Source: Trileptium ribeirensis (taxonomy: Eukaryota > Nematoda > Enoplea > Enoplida > Thoracostomopsidae). From it: a stretch of 64,000 nucleotides of DNA. The notes under the pieces are model-generated. The model worked only from the letters and a program-made list of their open reading frames with translations. It ran no database searches and was not told the origin of the DNA. This document shows, one piece after another, positions 48,091-57,652 of the stretch. The position numbers were made by a program, and so were the translations under genes. Numbering within the stretch: position 1 is the first letter of the stretch; every line of letters starts with the position of its first letter. The stretch spans positions 62,001 through 126,000 of the forward strand of contig JASANE010024733.1 of NCBI GenBank assembly GCA_030248225.1, in the 5' to 3' direction.

Positions 48091-48720
48091 TCAGCATCGT
48101 TGTGAGTTTGGCGCAGTGGTGAATAAGCCGATGACTGAAGTTGAGCATCTTAAGAAACTGTTGAGGTTTCTTTTTGGAGTCCGGAATTGGGAAATTGTTG
48201 ATGGCCTGCCCCTTTGAATCCAGCGGGTGGATGCCTTCAGCGCCGACGATATCGCCGAAGAATTCGAGGGATGTCGCTCCAAATTAGCATTTGTTGATAT
48301 TGATTGCGATCCCAATCTTGTCGAGGCGTTCGAACAACATGTTGAGGTGTCGTTAATATGTTCGTTAGTGTCAACACTAGCAACTATTACATCATACAGG
48401 TAGGTGTAGGCGAAATCGAGGCGGCGGATGACTCGTTCGATGAAGCGTTGGGAGGTTTGGCCTTCGTTCGCAACCCTAACGACATCCGAACGTATTCGTA
48501 GAGACGAAATGTTGTTGTAATGGCCGTTTTCGGAATGTCTTCCGGTGCGACTGGAATCTGGTAACCAGGATGAATTTGGAGAATATCGCCTTGCCGTCGA
48601 GGTGTGTTTGATATCCTCTATGTGAGGAATAGGACAATGGTCCGGCACAGTTAAATTGTTGGGAGCCCGGTATTCGCAACAAGGTAGCCAATCACGGTTT
48701 TATTTGGGACCATGTAAAGC
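48091..48720 (-). pseudogene. gypsy reverse transcriptase remnant
   Basis: Pieces in different minus frames include PIPHIEDI, AIFSKFILV and QRFIERVIRRLDFAY, followed by YLYDVIVAS at about 48376-48402. The catalytic Y-x-D-D box is YLYD, so the first of the paired Asp is Tyr. LERLDKIGIAIN-type and LEFFGDIVGAEGI segments follow. At least three frame changes. Confidence 0.8.
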
Positions 48721-49009
48721 CGCCACGAGAAATTGCTCTATGATCAATGGATGATGATGCTCGAACTCTCCCGTGACAGCCTTGATTTGTGTGACGGAAG
48801 GCGCCTCGGACGGCTGTGAACGGGAGTGCCTTTCGTGCGATTTGAAGAGAGCCGTGTCGAGCGTTTGTGACGAAAAGCGATGCGTTGGTGATTCGGGGAA
48901 CTGCTCGAGCAGTGCCATGAACTGTGGCTCGATGGTTGGTTGGGGTAAGGACCGATGTTTGCAGGGAACTGCCTTTTGGATTGATACCTATCAATATGCA
49001 ACTCCATCG

Positions 49010-49340
49010 CACAATAGGGACCGGTGGACGTCTCGGGCGATGTTGAAATCGGACAGTAGGTCAGCTCCGATGATCTAGTAGTTGACGTCCGCGACGACGA
49101 AGACCCATCGGATTGACCGCTTGATTCCAAGGTCGAAAATTAAAGATCGTTGTCCGAAGGTTTTGATTGTTGTGTTGTTGGCAGCTTGGAGGGCGGGTGT
49201 GACCTGAGCGTGGCATCGATCCGTGGCGAGGCTTGGAGAACATTGACCTGGACATCGGTGTCGATGAGGAACCGATGGCCCGAGTTGCGTTCCACGACAA
49301 AAAAGAGACGGTTGTTGACGCCAACTGGAACACTCGTCTT
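49010..49340 (-). pseudogene. gypsy protease remnant with altered active site
   Basis: The minus strand reads HRFLIDTDVQVNVLQAS near 49250-49290. The catalytic Asp-Thr-Gly of retroviral-type aspartic proteases appears as Asp-Thr-Asp. After a frameshift it continues LIFDLGIKRSIRWVFVVADV, then a stop, then IGADLLSDFNI, the end of the fold. Inactive. Confidence 0.75.
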
Positions 49341-49499
49341 GGCTAGTGTCCCCCGGCTGTTTCCCGCGATGCTGCATGCACTACGACACTTCGTCGACGC
49401 AGCACCGAACTACTTGTAATACCAGAATGGCCTGTCGCTGTCAGTTTAAGATCGATCAGGATCGGTTGAGCGGGTGCGATTTCGAATTCGCGGAAATCA

Positions 49500-50080
49500 C
49501 TTTAAACAGAACGATTGGATCGACGGCCACCCTGCGTGAATGTAAGAGAGGCCACCATCTTGAACTTCAGTACACAGGACCTCGTCGTTGAGTTAAGAAA
49601 CCGTCGGCCTCGGGCCCGCCACCTCCATGACCTTGCCCGCCAGCGTTGCCACAGCTTCGAGGAAGGGGTATTCCGACGTAGAGGCACCACCTGGAAATTA
49701 GTTGGGAGCCTTTGAAGGAAAAGTTGTCGGAGTAAGGTGTCGTCGAGGGCAGAGTGTTGGGAACCTAAAAGTTGTCGCATATAACGTGATTGCTGGCTGG
49801 GCTTGCTCAGTGTTGAGAAGCTGTTGCATCGTTTTAGTTCCGAGGCAGACAATCGCTTGACCAATTGCTCTTAAGGACGTCGTACGGATTGTCCCCTGGA
49901 GGATTGATCAATAAATCGCGGACTTCGATGGTATTCTCCGGGGCAAGGGAGCCGATTATGGCGCTGAACTTTGTTTGTTGAAAGACGATCCTTCGTGTGG
50001 CGAATTGGGCCTCGACTTGTGCGAGCCAGAGCTCGGGGTGCGCGGGCCAAAACGGTAATTTGATCGCGGAATGTCGTTTA
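49500..50080 (-). pseudogene. gypsy gag remnant
   Basis: Near 49880-50060 the minus strand reads PFWPAHPELWLAQVEAQFAT, SAIIGSLAPEN, EVRDLL and PPGDNPYDVLK, typical gag of invertebrate Ty3/gypsy elements. The next piece (49864-49502) contains KPSQQSRYMRQLLG and LLRQLFLQRLPTN. The region after it, where a nucleic-acid-binding part would be, is frame-shifted. Confidence 0.8.
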
Positions 50081-50664
50081 TCTCGTACTGAATTGCTTGT
50101 CCGTAGTTGAGCACCATCGTGTCGATGGTATGACTGAGCTCCTATCGAGATTGATTGATTTGGATGCCTTTTATTTCCGCGATCGTTGTTGATAGCATTG
50201 TACCACGTAAACTCGATTGAGGGTTTTGATCGTCAAAAGGCTTGTGGTTGTCACACATGAACCGGACGCGCCGTCGAGAATTGAGCGACGTTTGCTAAAC
50301 AACAATGAAAATCTCCCTCATAAGAGCCATTTGAATAGGAACGAAAAACCAAAGAAATCAATGCTAGTTATCTAACTTAACGTTGTAGAACCATCGCAGG
50401 CGAATGCAAACAAACGGCGAAGTAATGAATCATCGGACTAACCACTGTTGGACTGTGAGCTGGAGTGAAGTGATTTATTGCTGTAAATATACAGCATAGT
50501 CATTGGCATGACATAATAGCTAAAAAGTATGATGCAACAGTTTCATCATGATCATCATCATATCGGTCAGTTGGAAAGCGGCGGGCTTCAGGACGATCGG
50601 TACACTACACGATCAATATGAAAGCAGAATTCAGCAAGATCTATTCAAATGGGCTTTGAGAAGG

Positions 50665-50780
50665 TCGGTCGGACCCCCAGTTTTGAGGGGTCCATAGAAC
50701 CGGAACCTCAAAACTGGGGGCCCAAATGCCCCCTAAAACTGGTCAGTCCCAAAACGCCCGTGTCTTCAAACACGGGCTAA
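50665..50780. repeat. Hairpin cluster
   Basis: CCCCCAGTTTTGAGG (about 50672-50686) pairs perfectly with CCTCAAAACTGGGGG (about 50703-50717). A third diverged arm (CCCCCTAAAACTGG) follows, and then a small hairpin CCCGTGT...ACACGGG at about 50758-50777. Confidence 0.8.
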
Positions 50781-51161
50781 CATTACAGTGCAGCGAAATG
50801 TCATACTCTATAAGTAATACGCATTTTTGTATTATATTGTTGGTCTGTAGCTTGCATGTGAGCGAAAAACTACAATTCGAACGAAGCGGAATTTTAAAAC
50901 ACTGGTACCCGGCTTAAAATACATGGGCGTGGTTTTGTGCGCATGTCATGAAAGCAAATGTTCACACGTTTCGATGCCTTCCCGAGGACGTCATATTTAA
51001 TCAAGCATAATTTTGTTGTAGTCAATGTAGTTCTCCGTAGGAATTTCGCATTCTGTTGAGCATTTTTACGTTGGGCAGTTTACTAGAAAAATGCAGTATA
51101 TACATTACTCTTGAAAAAGATCAACAGAAAGGAAATTTTTTGTTTCATTACATTATTTCAG

Positions 51162-51262
51162 TTTTATTTCCGCGTCATACGAACAAGAAAGTGCGAAATA
51201 ACACAATTGACTTGATTCACATGTTTCGTGATTATCTTCATTATCACATTAAATGCTCAAAG
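51162..51262 (+). CDS. ARPC2: ARPC2 exon: [20 protein letters not shown] to HYHIKCSK
   Basis: The acceptor TATTTCAG ends at 51161. TT completes the Val codon, then 33 codons run through [13 protein letters not shown] to donor GTAACT at 51263, phase 0. This is the most conserved C-terminal block of ARPC2. The family continues for about 40 more residues, starting with a tyrosine- and arginine-containing helix. That last exon was not found in the rest of the window, so it probably lies past the Polinton, beyond 64000. Confidence 0.96.
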
Positions 51263-52425
51263 GTAACTTTAATTTGACAAGATGTTGCATTATCGATAAA
51301 ATTATATTCTGTCTAAACAGCAATGTTTGCCATTAACGTTTAATGAGGTTAATCGAAAAAAGTAGCCTAGTCAGCTTTCGACAAAATCCCCAAATCCTTG
51401 AGAAGAAAGTAGGCGATTCAACCGGAAAGGACCAATTATTTGCAGTGCTTAGCTCTAGTTAGTAGTAATAGGGTCTTTTTACAGATTTTTCTGAGACATT
51501 CATTTTTGACCATCAATCCCTTCGAAGTGTGATTTGGCGTCTAGGTTGTTTTTGTGTCCGCTAATGGTGTTTTATCATCTTAGATTCAATGTCCATCTCG
51601 CATGTGTTTACATTCGGATTTAATATTTTTTTAATTTCGTGAAGCTCCTGAAAGTTTGTGTGTTGGGAATGTTTGGCTTTATGTTGGAAGCCGACATATA
51701 AACGTGCAATGTATGCACGTTTATCCATGGGTAGGGCGATAAAATTTAGCCCCAGATGCCCTCCAAAAAAGCTTAATTAAGTGATGGATGAGGCAGCTAA
51801 CTCTCTAAATAGCAGAAATTTGACTTTAAATCGGCGAGTTAGCTGGGGAAATTTGATAAATAAGCAGATCACCGAGAAGACATATCCAAGCTTATTTCAA
51901 GTATTTTAAAAAGGGAAAAGATTTAAAATTTTGAAATTTGACGGGTGACCCAACCACTTTTGTAGAACAGTTGGGGTTTTAACAGTCGATTTAGGATTAA
52001 GTAATGAGCTTAAGTGATCTGAGTGATGATCTCCAGATATATTCTTGACATAACTTTTGGAGGTTACATCAGAATTTAAGCTGAAAACCGCGATGGTCAA
52101 CCTCCGAGGTATTCGGAGATTTCAGAATTTGATGTCGGCGATTTCAATTGAAGCCGACTCTCTCTAAAGGGGACCCAGGGTTTACGATAGCTGTCAAAAT
52201 CAGAATCTTGGGAGATTTTCGATTGGGCGCTCGGGTTTGACCTCAAAAAGTGGGCGTCAAAACAACGTCGCCGATTGGATGGCGACAAAATCGCCATGCG
52301 TCAACCCCGCAGAAAATTTTGAAGCGACGACTGCCGCGTCCGTCTCGACGAGATCAGTTTGAACTTCGGCAGCGCGGAGTTCGGTCGACTCTACTGACCG
52401 GCTCCGACGCTTGAGTTTTTAAGGT
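51263..52425 (+). other. ARPC2 intron, proximal part
   Basis: AT-rich up to about 52270. A palindrome near 51699-51725 (ATAAACGTGCA...TGCACGTTTAT) is the only structure seen. From about 52270 the sequence becomes markedly richer in GC and CpG. Confidence 0.6.
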
Positions 52426-53268
52426 ATGAGCTCATATCTTTTAACTTTCTCGTGTTTTCTGCTTTATTCGTTTGGAATGGGATTCGACAACGAGAGGACC
52501 CGCGTAGATGTCTTTCATCTCGCGGAAGGGGGACTAGCTATTGCTGTCCGGATCGAACGTTGTAAGTCAGGAAGCGCCGCAAGAGCATGGGGGTCTATTT
52601 TCCCCAGACATGAATAATTTCACCGCGTTTTCATCAATAGCTTCGTTTTCCATGTTTAAAATCCCTTCTCAATCGTTAGATTTATTTATTGATATGGAAT
52701 TATTTGCCGAAATGGTCTTCCGTCACCAACACTGTTATGGGACAACGTCGAGGACCAGTTGGACGCGGCTTTGAATCAAATGGATAAGACGCATCAATTC
52801 GCGGATCGCGTCTACGACCACATGGACGAATGCAACGATTTCAACGAGGATCGTTTCTGGAGCGTATTGACGACCATCTTATCGCTCGATATCCAGAAAG
52901 TGCGACAACCCGTCCGAGCAAGATTCAACGATCGACGGCAAGTCTGTGGCAACGCTGACAAGGTAATTCAGAAGCTGAAGCGGCAACATTACGATGAATG
53001 CGACGCTTGCTTCTAGGATCAAACAAGTCAAGCGGCTCATATGGCGTTTGGTAGATGCATGGAAGAGTCCATATTCAACCGATGTGACATTATTGATGCA
53101 TGTACAATGCTAAACATTGAATTTAATGAAAAAGTTTATACTGCTGTTATTGAATTTTTAATAAAACATTTCATCCTTGCCAAAGGAATCATCAGACGGG
53201 TTAGGGGTACCGTTATGCTTTTTTCATTTTTATTGATAAAATACAATTTTAAAATTTCACGATTATGA
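52426..53268 (+). pseudogene. Possible secreted Cys-containing protein, broken or multi-exon
   Basis: Not recognised. ATG 52426 opens with a hydrophobic signal-like N-terminus (MSSYLLTFSCFLLYSFGMG). At 52560 CGTT is followed by GTAAGT, a perfect donor. A candidate acceptor is TCGTTAG at 52682. A later frame reads LLWDNVEDQLDAALNQM, then an acidic helical stretch to a TAG at 53014-53016. The same frame then continues with AAHMAFGRCMEESIFNRCD and further Cys residues. Together this suggests a helical Cys-rich extracellular protein within the ARPC2 intron. One frame change and one stop argue that it is a pseudogene or that exon borders are wrong. It could also be unrelated open frames in a GC-rich patch. 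Confidence 0.3.
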
Positions 53269-53399
53269 ACAGCAAACAATACAGGGTATATAATACATGA
53301 CAATTTATACAATGTATAATCAAATGATTCTCCTTTTTTCGTTTCTTTGACAATATGATCAACCAATTTGATCCTTACCCGTCGTTGTTTTTGCAGATG

Positions 53400-53955
53400 C
53401 ATTAAATTTTCCTCTTGTTTTGAGCGACCGTCAATGTAATCGCCCGTTACTTGACACTGACGACGATACTCATCTACTTTTGCTTCCCAATATGTAATTT
53501 ATGCATGAAGATATATAACGTACATATAGATCCGTTATTGATAGGCTTCGCGAATACTCATTCCAATGTATTGCTGGCGAAGAACTTTATCCAGATCGTA
53601 GGCTACGAGATGTTTCATAAATCTCGTTCCCATATAATGGTTGGTGATAGTATATCCACGATAAATACCAACCTATCGTACCAGTATAAGTCTGTGTTGG
53701 TAAGATATCGATAACTTATTAAATAAATGGCCAAAAACATCAAATAAATAAACCATTTGTGCGCTCCAGTTAAGACCTTTCGGTGGTTTCAATCGAAGGT
53801 TAAAATGTAGATTTGAAGATGTTTTATTAATCCATCGAATATCGTAACCGTTTGAGGTGTTCCACTTTTCACTTGAACCGTTTGTCCAGTCTTCGAAACA
53901 TAGAGCTTTCGTACAATTTTCAGTAGCGGTACACTTTACACTTAATAACAATATA
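53400..53955 (-). CDS. Small unknown ORF(s) at the tail of the Polinton
   Basis: From 53951 the minus strand encodes 92 residues beginning MLLSVKCTATENCTKALCFE. The frame continues upstream into a hydrophobic stretch (YAVLLITIVGETVILLL), so it may be a short membrane or secreted protein rich in Cys and Trp (EDWTNGSSEKWN, RWINKTSSNLHF). It directly follows the capsid-like gene. No family recognised; it could be an element gene or chance. Confidence 0.3.
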
Positions 53956-53974
53956 ACCGTCTCACCAACAATTG

Positions 53975-55267
53975 TTATAAGTAATACAGCATATAATGTA
54001 ATAAAACGTTTTTATCCATGCTTGGCAGAAGTATAACTTTAGACCTTTTAAGACATTTTATTCCAAAACACTTCCCTGTTTGAGTCAATAGTAGTTCAGA
54101 AGTAAACTCTCGCATTGCAAATATTACAATTGCTTGTTTCAATTCCTCTACAAAATCTATCGATAGTCTTAGCTGTCTATCTGGTGGGTTTGAAATACAG
54201 TTACAGTCACTGCTGTGATTTTTACTTAAATCTATACAAAATATTTGATATCCTGCACCATATCTAAACCCAGCTTCAGTCAAACCTAAGTTTTCAGTTC
54301 TACCATTTAAAGCATATAATGCATTATAAAACAGTCTCATGTCATTCCCAGCTTTGCATGGTAGAGAGATATTGCATGGGTACCTGTCATCATTCATAAA
54401 TACTGTAAAGCTATTCATATCAGGTAAAGTTTAGTTTAAACAAATTTGACTTTGCTGCACCTGTATACGCTTCCTGCGTTATTCCCCAAATGTATATCGT
54501 TCGAGGTAACATACTATCAAAAATTGTCCAATCTACGTTTTGTAGACCTTTATTTTTACAGACAGTGTGTTTATTATATATCTTATTGCAGGAAGTATAA
54601 CTCCTCTGATTCTATCTTGAATTTCAAGAGCTTGTTTTGTTAGCCGTGCTTTAGGTATATATAGATTAAAATCATTAATTCGAATTTGAAATTTATTAGC
54701 TGGTTCATACAATAGTATTAGAGATGGTGTGCTACGTGTAAATTTGAATTCTAGCCTTGTTTTTGGTGGTAAGTATTTGGGAGTTTAGTGCATCAATAAT
54801 TAGTGGAAAATACATTTCACATTTTGTGATCCCATTAGTAGTGCATTTCGATAAACGAAACCTACATTATCTTTAAGATCGTCAAACATATATGTTTGAT
54901 CATGTTTATAGAGACATCCCGCTAAATAATGTTTCATTGTTTGTTCTTCACTCATATGCAACATGTATAATATATATGTCATGCAGGGGTATTGTTTTTG
55001 GTTGAAAGTTATTGGTTCCCCATTTATTTTCATCTAAACGGATGAAAACAGCGCATACCCAAACATATTGCATGGTGCAATTTTAAGAGCTACATCTTTA
55101 ATCTCTTTATTATCACCCTTCATTGTTTAAAATTCAATATAAACAAATATTTCAGATAAATCAATTAAACCAAAAGCGCTTTCACCAATTTTAAAGCGAA
55201 ATGAATCGTCAGTATCACTTCCGGGTAACGTTGTTTCACAAGAGACTTCGACCAAATGTGTTGACAT
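53975..55267 (-). pseudogene. Polinton major capsid-like protein, broken
   Basis: A structural protein of the virus-like element, probably the double jelly-roll major capsid protein, though the assignment rests on family recall. ATG 55267 (MSTHLVEVSCETTLPG) opens the frame. In-frame stops lie at 55127-55129 and just before 55033. The piece 55033-54800 has PITFNQKQYPCMTYILYML and MKHYLAGCLYKHD. A frame change near 54790 leads to FKFTRSTPSLILLYEP and FNLYIPKARLTKQALEIQ. The last piece (54418-53975) has MNSFTVFMNDDRYPCN, DMRLFYNAL and AGYQIFCIDLSKN. Order and total length (about 430 residues) suit the family. Immediately upstream (about 55320-55390) lies a Lys/Arg-rich segment. Confidence 0.7.
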
Positions 55268-55434
55268 GATTGATTCTTTAACTGGGTATTTATCACCCCG
55301 CCAGTTAAGTTTTTCGTTATACGTTTGACATTTTTCTTTTTCTTTGCTGGTTTACGATGCTTTTTAAGACTTTTCTTTTTAACAATTGGAAAAACGTTTA
55401 GAAGCTTTCTCGAATTAAAACATAGAGGTAACAT
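55165..55434 (-). CDS. Basic short ORF overlapping the capsid start
   Basis: The frame from 55434 (MLPLCFNSRKLLNVFPIVKK) is very Lys-rich over residues 18-45 (KKKSLKKHRKPAKKKKNVKR), then loses character where it overlaps the capsid-like frame. It could be a DNA-condensing core-type peptide of the element or part of a frame-shifted neighbour. No family recognised. Confidence 0.3.
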   Translation of the reverse strand: MLPLCFNSRKLLNVFPIVKKKSLKKHRKPAKKKKNVKRITKNLTGGVINTQLKNQSCQHIWSKSLVKQRYPEVILTIHFALKLVKALLV

Positions 55435-55645
55435 TTTTGAAACTGATATTTGCTAAAATGTATTCATCCTTTTTAAGAACTAAACCATAATCTTAACATC
55501 ATCTTTGCATTTGGAAAGAAGTCAACACTTTGAAATTCTGAATCAAGCACTTCAAATCGAAATACCTTTAACATACAGATGTTTAATTCTAGGTTCACTG
55601 CGTTTTTCACACTGATGAAATAACGTGTAGTAGTGATTTATATCT

Positions 55646-56092
55646 TCAATTAACTAATCGTTCTTTCACAAAGGAACTCATTATAAACGTGGAGTTATTA
55701 CGCATGATGTCAACACATTTGTTGCCAACGTGTTTACCGTTTTTCAGGTGTATAGCGTTGAATCCGAATAATTGTTGTATTTCCGGAAATATATTAATTT
55801 CTGCCTTACCTAAGATCTGCACACTGACACGATCACAAATGGGGTCAACTGTAAACTCAATGTCTTGACTAAATGTGTGTAGGTAAGATCACAAACTCTT
55901 GATATTATAGTAGCCTTTATCAATAGTAAACCGTTTCCAAGATTTATTTGTGAAATATTCAACAATACCACCGCCAATATTTTTGTACATGGTGGGAAGT
56001 TAAACATCCAGTACTTTAACTTTTGTAGCGCACAATGCTGTCAGAAACTCAACAACCGGTTCGCTCAGATTGCAAACAACCACAACTTCCAT
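55646..56092 (-). pseudogene. Polinton structural protein, probably minor capsid/penton-like
   Basis: One minus frame runs from ATG 56092 through a TAA near 56001, ATG 55990 and an internal TGA at 55889-55891, to TGA 55646. Recognised pieces are KRFTIDKGYYNIKSL, IEFTVDPICDRVSVQI, IFPEIQQLFGFNA and CVDIMRNNSTF. This is the pattern I associate with a conserved Maverick virion-type protein encoded next to the capsid gene (GYY...F..D.....V...L..LFGF...VDI). It lies between the TBP-like gene and the capsid-like gene. Confidence 0.55.
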
Positions 56093-56111
56093 GATTGTTG
56101 ATTACATTTTA

Positions 56112-56629
56112 TTAAAGTCTTTTAAGGATATTATATACAGTATTGCAAGACAAATAGAAATCATTTATACACTTACAACCAGTCATAACTACATTCCCAC
56201 TCCCATAAATCAAACCCACACCCTTCTGAATCCTAAGTTTCATACTATTATGCAGCTCGGTTTCATTCATTACGGTGTATTTGAATCTCAGACTTTCATA
56301 GACGAAAGGTAAATTTAAGTTAAAACCACATTTCAACATTCCAACAACATTTTTAAGTTGTACATCAAATTTTCGAATGCATGAATATCTGAACTCGTTT
56401 AATTTTTCGTAAACTATATATAAAATTAGTTTTGCTTCATCATTTTACCTCACCCCACCACTACTGGCTTTCCATTGGAAAACAGAAAAATCGTTCCGCT
56501 AGGTTTGAATTTCCATATTCCACCATTAAATCGTAAAATATCAAAGTCAAAATTATCAAGTACACAAGATAAATATAACAAATCAACGTTGCATCCAATG
56601 TCCGATGATACTGTTATATTTGTTATCAT
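56112..56629 (-). pseudogene. TATA-box-binding-protein-like protein in the Polinton
   Basis: TBP is the saddle-shaped DNA-binding core of transcription initiation, built of two related halves. From ATG 56629 the minus strand reads ITNITVSSDIGCNVDLLYLS, then RFNGGIWKFKPSGTIFLFSN and GKPVVVG. After a one-base frame change near 56445 it reads NDEAKLILYIVYEKLNEF, FDVQLKNVVGMLKCGFNLNL, ETELHNSMKLRI, GVGLIYGSGNVVMTGCK and NTVYNILKRL, ending at TAA 56112. Both halves show the TBP hallmarks: a Gly-Cys-x-x-Asp-Leu-like first strand in half 1, and I/L-F/Y-x-S/N-G-x-x-V-x-T/V-G in each half. The total of about 172 residues equals a TBP core. Its ATG overlaps the NADAR stop as ATGA. It would be expected to direct transcription of the element's own promoters. 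Only the single frameshift breaks it. Confidence 0.8.
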
Positions 56630-57159
56630 CTGTTTTCGTCCCAAATTTCCTTCCATAACCCACCCAACTTGTTTAGTCCATTCCACTCGCTCATGTGTCG
56701 ACTTTTTGCATCGTGTAACACGCTTTTTCCGATTCCTCAGTAGAAGTCCCATTCCGACGCTTCCGCTGTTATCGCATTTTCGGTTCCCATTACTGCAGCT
56801 CGTACGTGAGGTAACTGATGAAATTTCGCCTTCATCCCCACTTTCATAACGTTTGCAGCGCGATCGTCTGCTATCCATTCCGCAATATCGAAATTTGCGA
56901 CCTGTTGTCCAAGTCGCTTGTGTATATATGGTTTATCAGAGTTCATAATATGATGATATGTGATTTCATCGTTGAAGTAACGACCCTTTTCGCTTTGATA
57001 CCATTGTTCAACGCAGTTGTAGGTTACTCCATTAATAGTTATTTTAGCAATAGTAAAATTACTAAATAAACTCCATCCAGATCAGAATAAACAAGTGGTT
57101 TCCCATCAGTGCTAACGCAATACTATGTATGATCCATTTTCGGTAATGATGATATTCAT
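56626..57159 (-). pseudogene. NADAR-domain protein in the Polinton
   Basis: NADAR (YbiA/DUF1768-type) proteins are N-glycosidases acting on phosphoribosyl or ADP-ribosyl compounds; some remove ADP-ribose from modified guanine. From ATG 57159 (MNIIITENGSYIV), with frame changes near 57115 and 57080, the minus strand reads WSLFSNFTIAKITINGVTYN, CVEQWYQSEKGRYF (conserved Glu at 57007-57009), KPYIHKRLGQQV, IAEWIADDRAANVMKVGMKA, KFHQLPHVRAAVMGT and ITAEASEWDFY. Then TGA at 56737-56739 takes the place of the Trp expected in the W-G motif, and reading continues GIGKS...MSEWNGLNKLGGLW to TGA 56626. Motif order and size match the family. It lies between a small Maverick gene and the TBP-like gene. Confidence 0.8.
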
Positions 57160-57233
57160 GTTTGTGAACCTTTATATATTAGTAAATACCCCACAATAAA
57201 TAATATATAAATAAATAAATATGATTGGTTGGT

Positions 57234-57652
57234 TTACCCCCACAAAGTTCTCCGTTTAGTTTTCTGCTCAGCTGCTTTACCTTTTCTATCTCTTCCAAAA
57301 GCTGACAAACGAACTCCTCTAAGAAGTGATGCAAATTTATCGGAATCTAAAGGCCTTGGAGGTGAAAAGTTGACATCTCAGACAAAATACTTTATTAAAT
57401 CAAATATGTTGGAACCCACAGTCTTATCCGGATAAATTACGTTGTTATTATCATTTAGTTTTAAATCTTTAATATTGTTTAACATTAATTTAGCTTTAGA
57501 TTGTAAATTTTTAGGAAACGTCAGTGATAAATCTGGTTTTCTCTAGTTTCATAAACAGAAACTTCATTTCTTATTGGTTCTTTATCTTGTAATCCTCCAC
57601 TATTAATTATATCCAACCAACTAACCGTTACCACTGCCATCTTACGTGCCAT
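57234..57652 (-). pseudogene. Small conserved Maverick protein (second of two)
   Basis: ATG 57652 overlaps the end of the preceding gene by 11 bases. It reads MARKMAVVTVSWLDIINSGG; a frame change near 57540 leads to LTFPKNLQSKAKLMLNNI, VGSNIFDLIKYFV and a basic C-terminus (GRDRKGKAAEQKTKRRTLWG), with TAA at 57234. The pattern PKN-x-x-x-K-A-x-x-x-L...GS-x-I-x-D-L is one I associate with a Polinton core protein of unknown function. Confidence 0.55.

Larger units (their letters stand above)
47165..50100 (-). mobile_element. Ty3/gypsy retrotransposon remnant, antisense to ARPC2
   Basis: The minus strand carries gag, protease, reverse transcriptase, RNase H and part of integrase in gypsy order, each in broken frames. 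The internal region is clearly GC-richer than its surroundings. It stops inside the integrase catalytic core at about 47165. I saw no matching LTRs, so this is a truncated copy. Confidence 0.85.
43325..51161 (+). other. ARPC2 intron carrying a gypsy element and other repeats
   Basis: About 7.8 kb. Contains a 205-bp tandem duplication (43822-44185), satellite-like units (44470-44846), an inverted-repeat element (44847-45212), hairpins near 45250 and 45900, an inverted fragment of the CCGGTT-rich repeat (46414-46640), a duplicated ~30-bp segment near 46650-46700 and the antisense gypsy remnant. From 50100 to 51160 there is only a hairpin cluster at 50665-50780. Confidence 0.85.

Noticed and set aside
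53136..53402. Minus-strand 88-codon frame at the lower edge of the Polinton, considered as the cysteine protease
   Set aside because: No catalytic His/Cys pattern of that family; Lys/Ile-rich and possibly chance.
56475..56849. Plus-strand 124-codon frame
   Set aside because: Antisense shadow of the NADAR/TBP region, which carries the recognised motifs.
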